Part shown: piece by piece, positions 5,508 through 7,006 of the stretch
Layout: each line of letters begins with the position of its first letter
How positions within the stretch are numbered: position 1 is the first letter of the stretch
Origin: Anaerolineae bacterium
Lineage (GTDB): Bacteria; Chloroflexota; Anaerolineae; UBA1429
DNA: 7,006 nt
Assembly: GCA_007118555.1 (NCBI GenBank)
Contig: SKRJ01000066.1
Coordinates: 1 to 7,006, forward strand
Direction of reading: 5' to 3'
Notes under the pieces: model-generated
Told to the model about the DNA's origin: nothing
The model's database searches: none
The model's input: the letters and a program-made list of their open reading frames with translations, nothing else
Program-made: the position numbers and the translations under genes

Positions 5508-6781
5508 GACTATTGGTTGACAACAGCGGCTACGATCTCGGTAATGCGGGCGACAGAGCGATGCTCCAGGTCGGGCTGACTCGGTTCAGGAGCCTCTGGC
5601 CGCAGGCAGAGGCCGATGTCATTGTTTCGGCGCCGCAGCGGCTTGTGCAGATCTGCCCATGGGCCCATGCCGTGCCGCTGGTGAGAAAGCACGAGTTCCT
5701 GCGGGTGGGTGGCGTGCTCGTCGGTGCGCACAGACTCATGCCAACCGACTCGGATGGCGCTCTGGATCGAGCCGAGCAGTATCTGAGAGCCCATTATCCG
5801 GCACAGGTAGCAGGCTTGGTGGCCTCGTACAAGCGGCTCCGAAAAAAACCAGGGGCAGACGATCTTGTGGCGTTTGCCGATGTGCTGGTGGCGGCGGATG
5901 CCGTCGTAGTGACAGGCGGGGGCTTTGTCACCGACTCCTTTGAGGACCATGGCATGTTCGTCCTGCGCCTGTTGGCGCTCGCCCAGAGCATGGGCAAGCC
6001 CACTGCCATGTTCGGACAGGGATTGGGGCCAATTGCTTCACCGAGCCTGATGCGGCTAGCGGCTCGGGTGCTCTCCCGATTGGATCTACTCACGCTACGG
6101 GAGGGACGGAACAGTCTCTCGCTGCTCAAGGAACTGGGGGTCTCATTTGATCGTGTGATTGTAACAGGCGACGACGCCATCTGTCTGGCCTACTCTCATC
6201 CTATGCGCGGCTTGGGCACCCGTATAGGGCTCAACATACGCGATGCTGTCTATGCGCAAGTGGGCATAGACAAGATGAAGGAGGTGTGTCGGGCCGTAGA
6301 AGAGCTCGCCGGCGCCCTGTCGACCAAGGTAGTGGTTATCGAGATTTCGGAGAGGGACGATAGACCTGAGCCGATCCAAGGCATGGCAGACTATGTCGAA
6401 CCGTCCCACGGATCAGGCGCCTCTGACCTGAATCAGGTGCTAGATCGCATTGCCGCCTGTCAGACGATCGTAACCTGTAGCTATCATGCGGCCGTGTTTG
6501 CGCTCGCTATGGGTATCCCTGTGGTGGCCATGTATAGTTCTGTCTACTACCAGCATAAGCTGCATGGCGTTGCTGATCAGTTCGGTTCGGGGTGCATCGT
6601 GCTTGATATGAACGCGACTACCTTTGTTCCCGATCTTGTTGCGGCGGTACAAGAGTTGTGGAACATGGATCAGGCATCCCGGGATGCGCTGCGTCGCCGG
6701 GCGAAAGAGCAGACGGAACTGTCGAGGAGCGCCTACGAGCGCTTTGCCCAGATCTGTGACCCGGTGGGGAGGAAGGAATGA
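5504..6781 (+). CDS. Polysaccharide pyruvyl transferase family protein (CsaB/WcaK-like)
   Basis: This 425-aa protein fits the family that transfers pyruvate from phosphoenolpyruvate to sugars as a ketal, adding negative charge to surface glycans. Visible landmarks are an N-terminal GYDLGNAGDRAML (9-21), TGGGFVTDSFEDHG (137-150), GQGLGPI (171-177), LREGRNSLSLLKELG (198-212), VTGDDAI (220-226) and SYHAAVFALAMGIPVVAMYS (326-345), with H328 the likely catalytic histidine and K352 a nearby basic residue. Length is near the family norm. The frame is open upstream to 5366, but ATG 5504 is preferred: it overlaps the previous stop as ATGA, and MRLLVDNSGYDLGNAGD matches the usual N-terminus. It has no signal peptide, so it should act in the cytoplasm before export. 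Some family members do other reactions, so pyruvylation is likely but unproven. Confidence 0.88.
   Translation: MRLLVDNSGYDLGNAGDRAMLQVGLTRFRSLWPQAEADVIVSAPQRLVQICPWAHAVPLVRKHEFLRVGGVLVGAHRLMPTDSDGALDRAEQYLRAHYPAQVAGLVASYKRLRKKPGADDLVAFADVLVAADAVVVTGGGFVTDSFEDHGMFVLRLLALAQSMGKPTAMFGQGLGPIASPSLMRLAARVLSRLDLLTLREGRNSLSLLKELGVSFDRVIVTGDDAICLAYSHPMRGLGTRIGLNIRDAVYAQVGIDKMKEVCRAVEELAGALSTKVVVIEISERDDRPEPIQGMADYVEPSHGSGASDLNQVLDRIAACQTIVTCSYHAAVFALAMGIPVVAMYSSVYYQHKLHGVADQFGSGCIVLDMNATTFVPDLVAAVQELWNMDQASRDALRRRAKEQTELSRSAYERFAQICDPVGRKE
6768..6777 (+). promoter_or_regulatory. Shine-Dalgarno for the secreted protein gene
   Basis: GGAGG (6768-6772), continuing into AAGGA (6773-6777), precedes two adjacent in-frame ATG codons (6778 and 6781). 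GGAGG is 5 nt from the first and 8 nt from the second, so either could start translation. Confidence 0.6.
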
Positions 6782-7006
6782 TGCATCGATGGGGACCATC
6801 GGGCATCCTGGCAGTCCAACGATGGGGCACTCTTTTGCTTTCTATCGCTATCTGCTTGCTTCTGGTGACTGCTGCTCGGGGAAGCGCGCCTCATGTGTAT
6901 TGGAGCACTCCGGTAGATATAGCGTACCCCAACTCGGATGGCAGGGATGTTGATGGAGTCCTGATCTGTGACGCATACCAGAACTTGCACATCCTTTGGG
7001 GCAAAG
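6778..7006 (+). CDS. Secreted protein with signal peptide, probable beta-propeller repeat (C-terminus beyond the window)
   Basis: Seventy-six codons are open to the window edge. Residues 1-17 are polar with arginines, 18-34 are strongly hydrophobic (LLLSIAICLLLVTAA), and small residues follow (GSA, 35-37), which is the layout of a Sec signal peptide or N-terminal anchor. The mature start has VDIAYPNSDGRDVDGVLICD followed by AYQNLHILWGK. The pattern of a D, then a short turn, then NLHxxW resembles the repeat of BNR/sialidase-like beta-propellers, where D-x-x-G-N-x-H-x-x-W recurs in each blade. One repeat is too little for a firm fold call. The ATG at 6778 overlaps the transferase stop as ATGA, so it is coupled to the glycan-modification genes; ATG 6781 is an alternative start. 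It would act outside the cell. Confidence 0.7.
   Translation, partial: MMHRWGPSGILAVQRWGTLLLSIAICLLLVTAARGSAPHVYWSTPVDIAYPNSDGRDVDGVLICDAYQNLHILWGK

Overview
The window is GC-rich bacterial chromosome carrying two divergent operons that meet in a 228-bp regulatory gap (1744-1971). Gene content suggests a Chloroflexota-like or similar anaerobe-related bacterium: a stand-alone cobalamin-dependent methionine synthase activation domain protein, an ABC-dependent polysaccharide exporter, and a secreted protein starting like a beta-propeller. This taxonomic guess comes from gene style and is low confidence. No rRNA, tRNA, CRISPR array, insertion sequence or factor-independent terminator was seen.

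Minus-strand operon (1743 down to 1, running off the window): a 237-aa protein of the vitamin B12-dependent methionine synthase activation-domain family, followed by a major facilitator superfamily (MFS) transporter that lacks its C-terminus here. The two genes overlap as ATGA. A good sigma70-type promoter (TTGACA, 18 bp, TAATAT) and a strong Shine-Dalgarno sequence precede the first gene.

Plus-strand operon (1972 to 7006, running off the window): (1) a Wzm-type ABC-2 permease with a TTG start; (2) a Wzt-type ATPase with a C-terminal extension of the kind that reads the exported glycan; (3) a PP-loop ATP-pyrophosphatase of unassigned function with a cysteine cluster; (4) a polysaccharide pyruvyl transferase family protein; (5) the first 76 codons of a secreted protein. 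Genes 3-4 and 4-5 overlap as ATGA, so they are probably translationally coupled. Together they look like a module that exports a surface polysaccharide and modifies it, with gene 3 as the least understood part. No glycosyltransferase lies in the window, so glycan assembly must be encoded elsewhere.

Two real genes at the window edges (1-1033 minus and 6778-7006 plus) have no stop or start inside the window and are easily missed. Several genes have longer open frames than their likely true starts. Starts were chosen by Shine-Dalgarno spacing and ATGA junctions. Non-coding points of interest are a tandem direct repeat in the promoter of the export operon, an inverted pair of CAGTATAC boxes in the divergent gap, and a hairpin plus mini-ORF just before the Wzt start.
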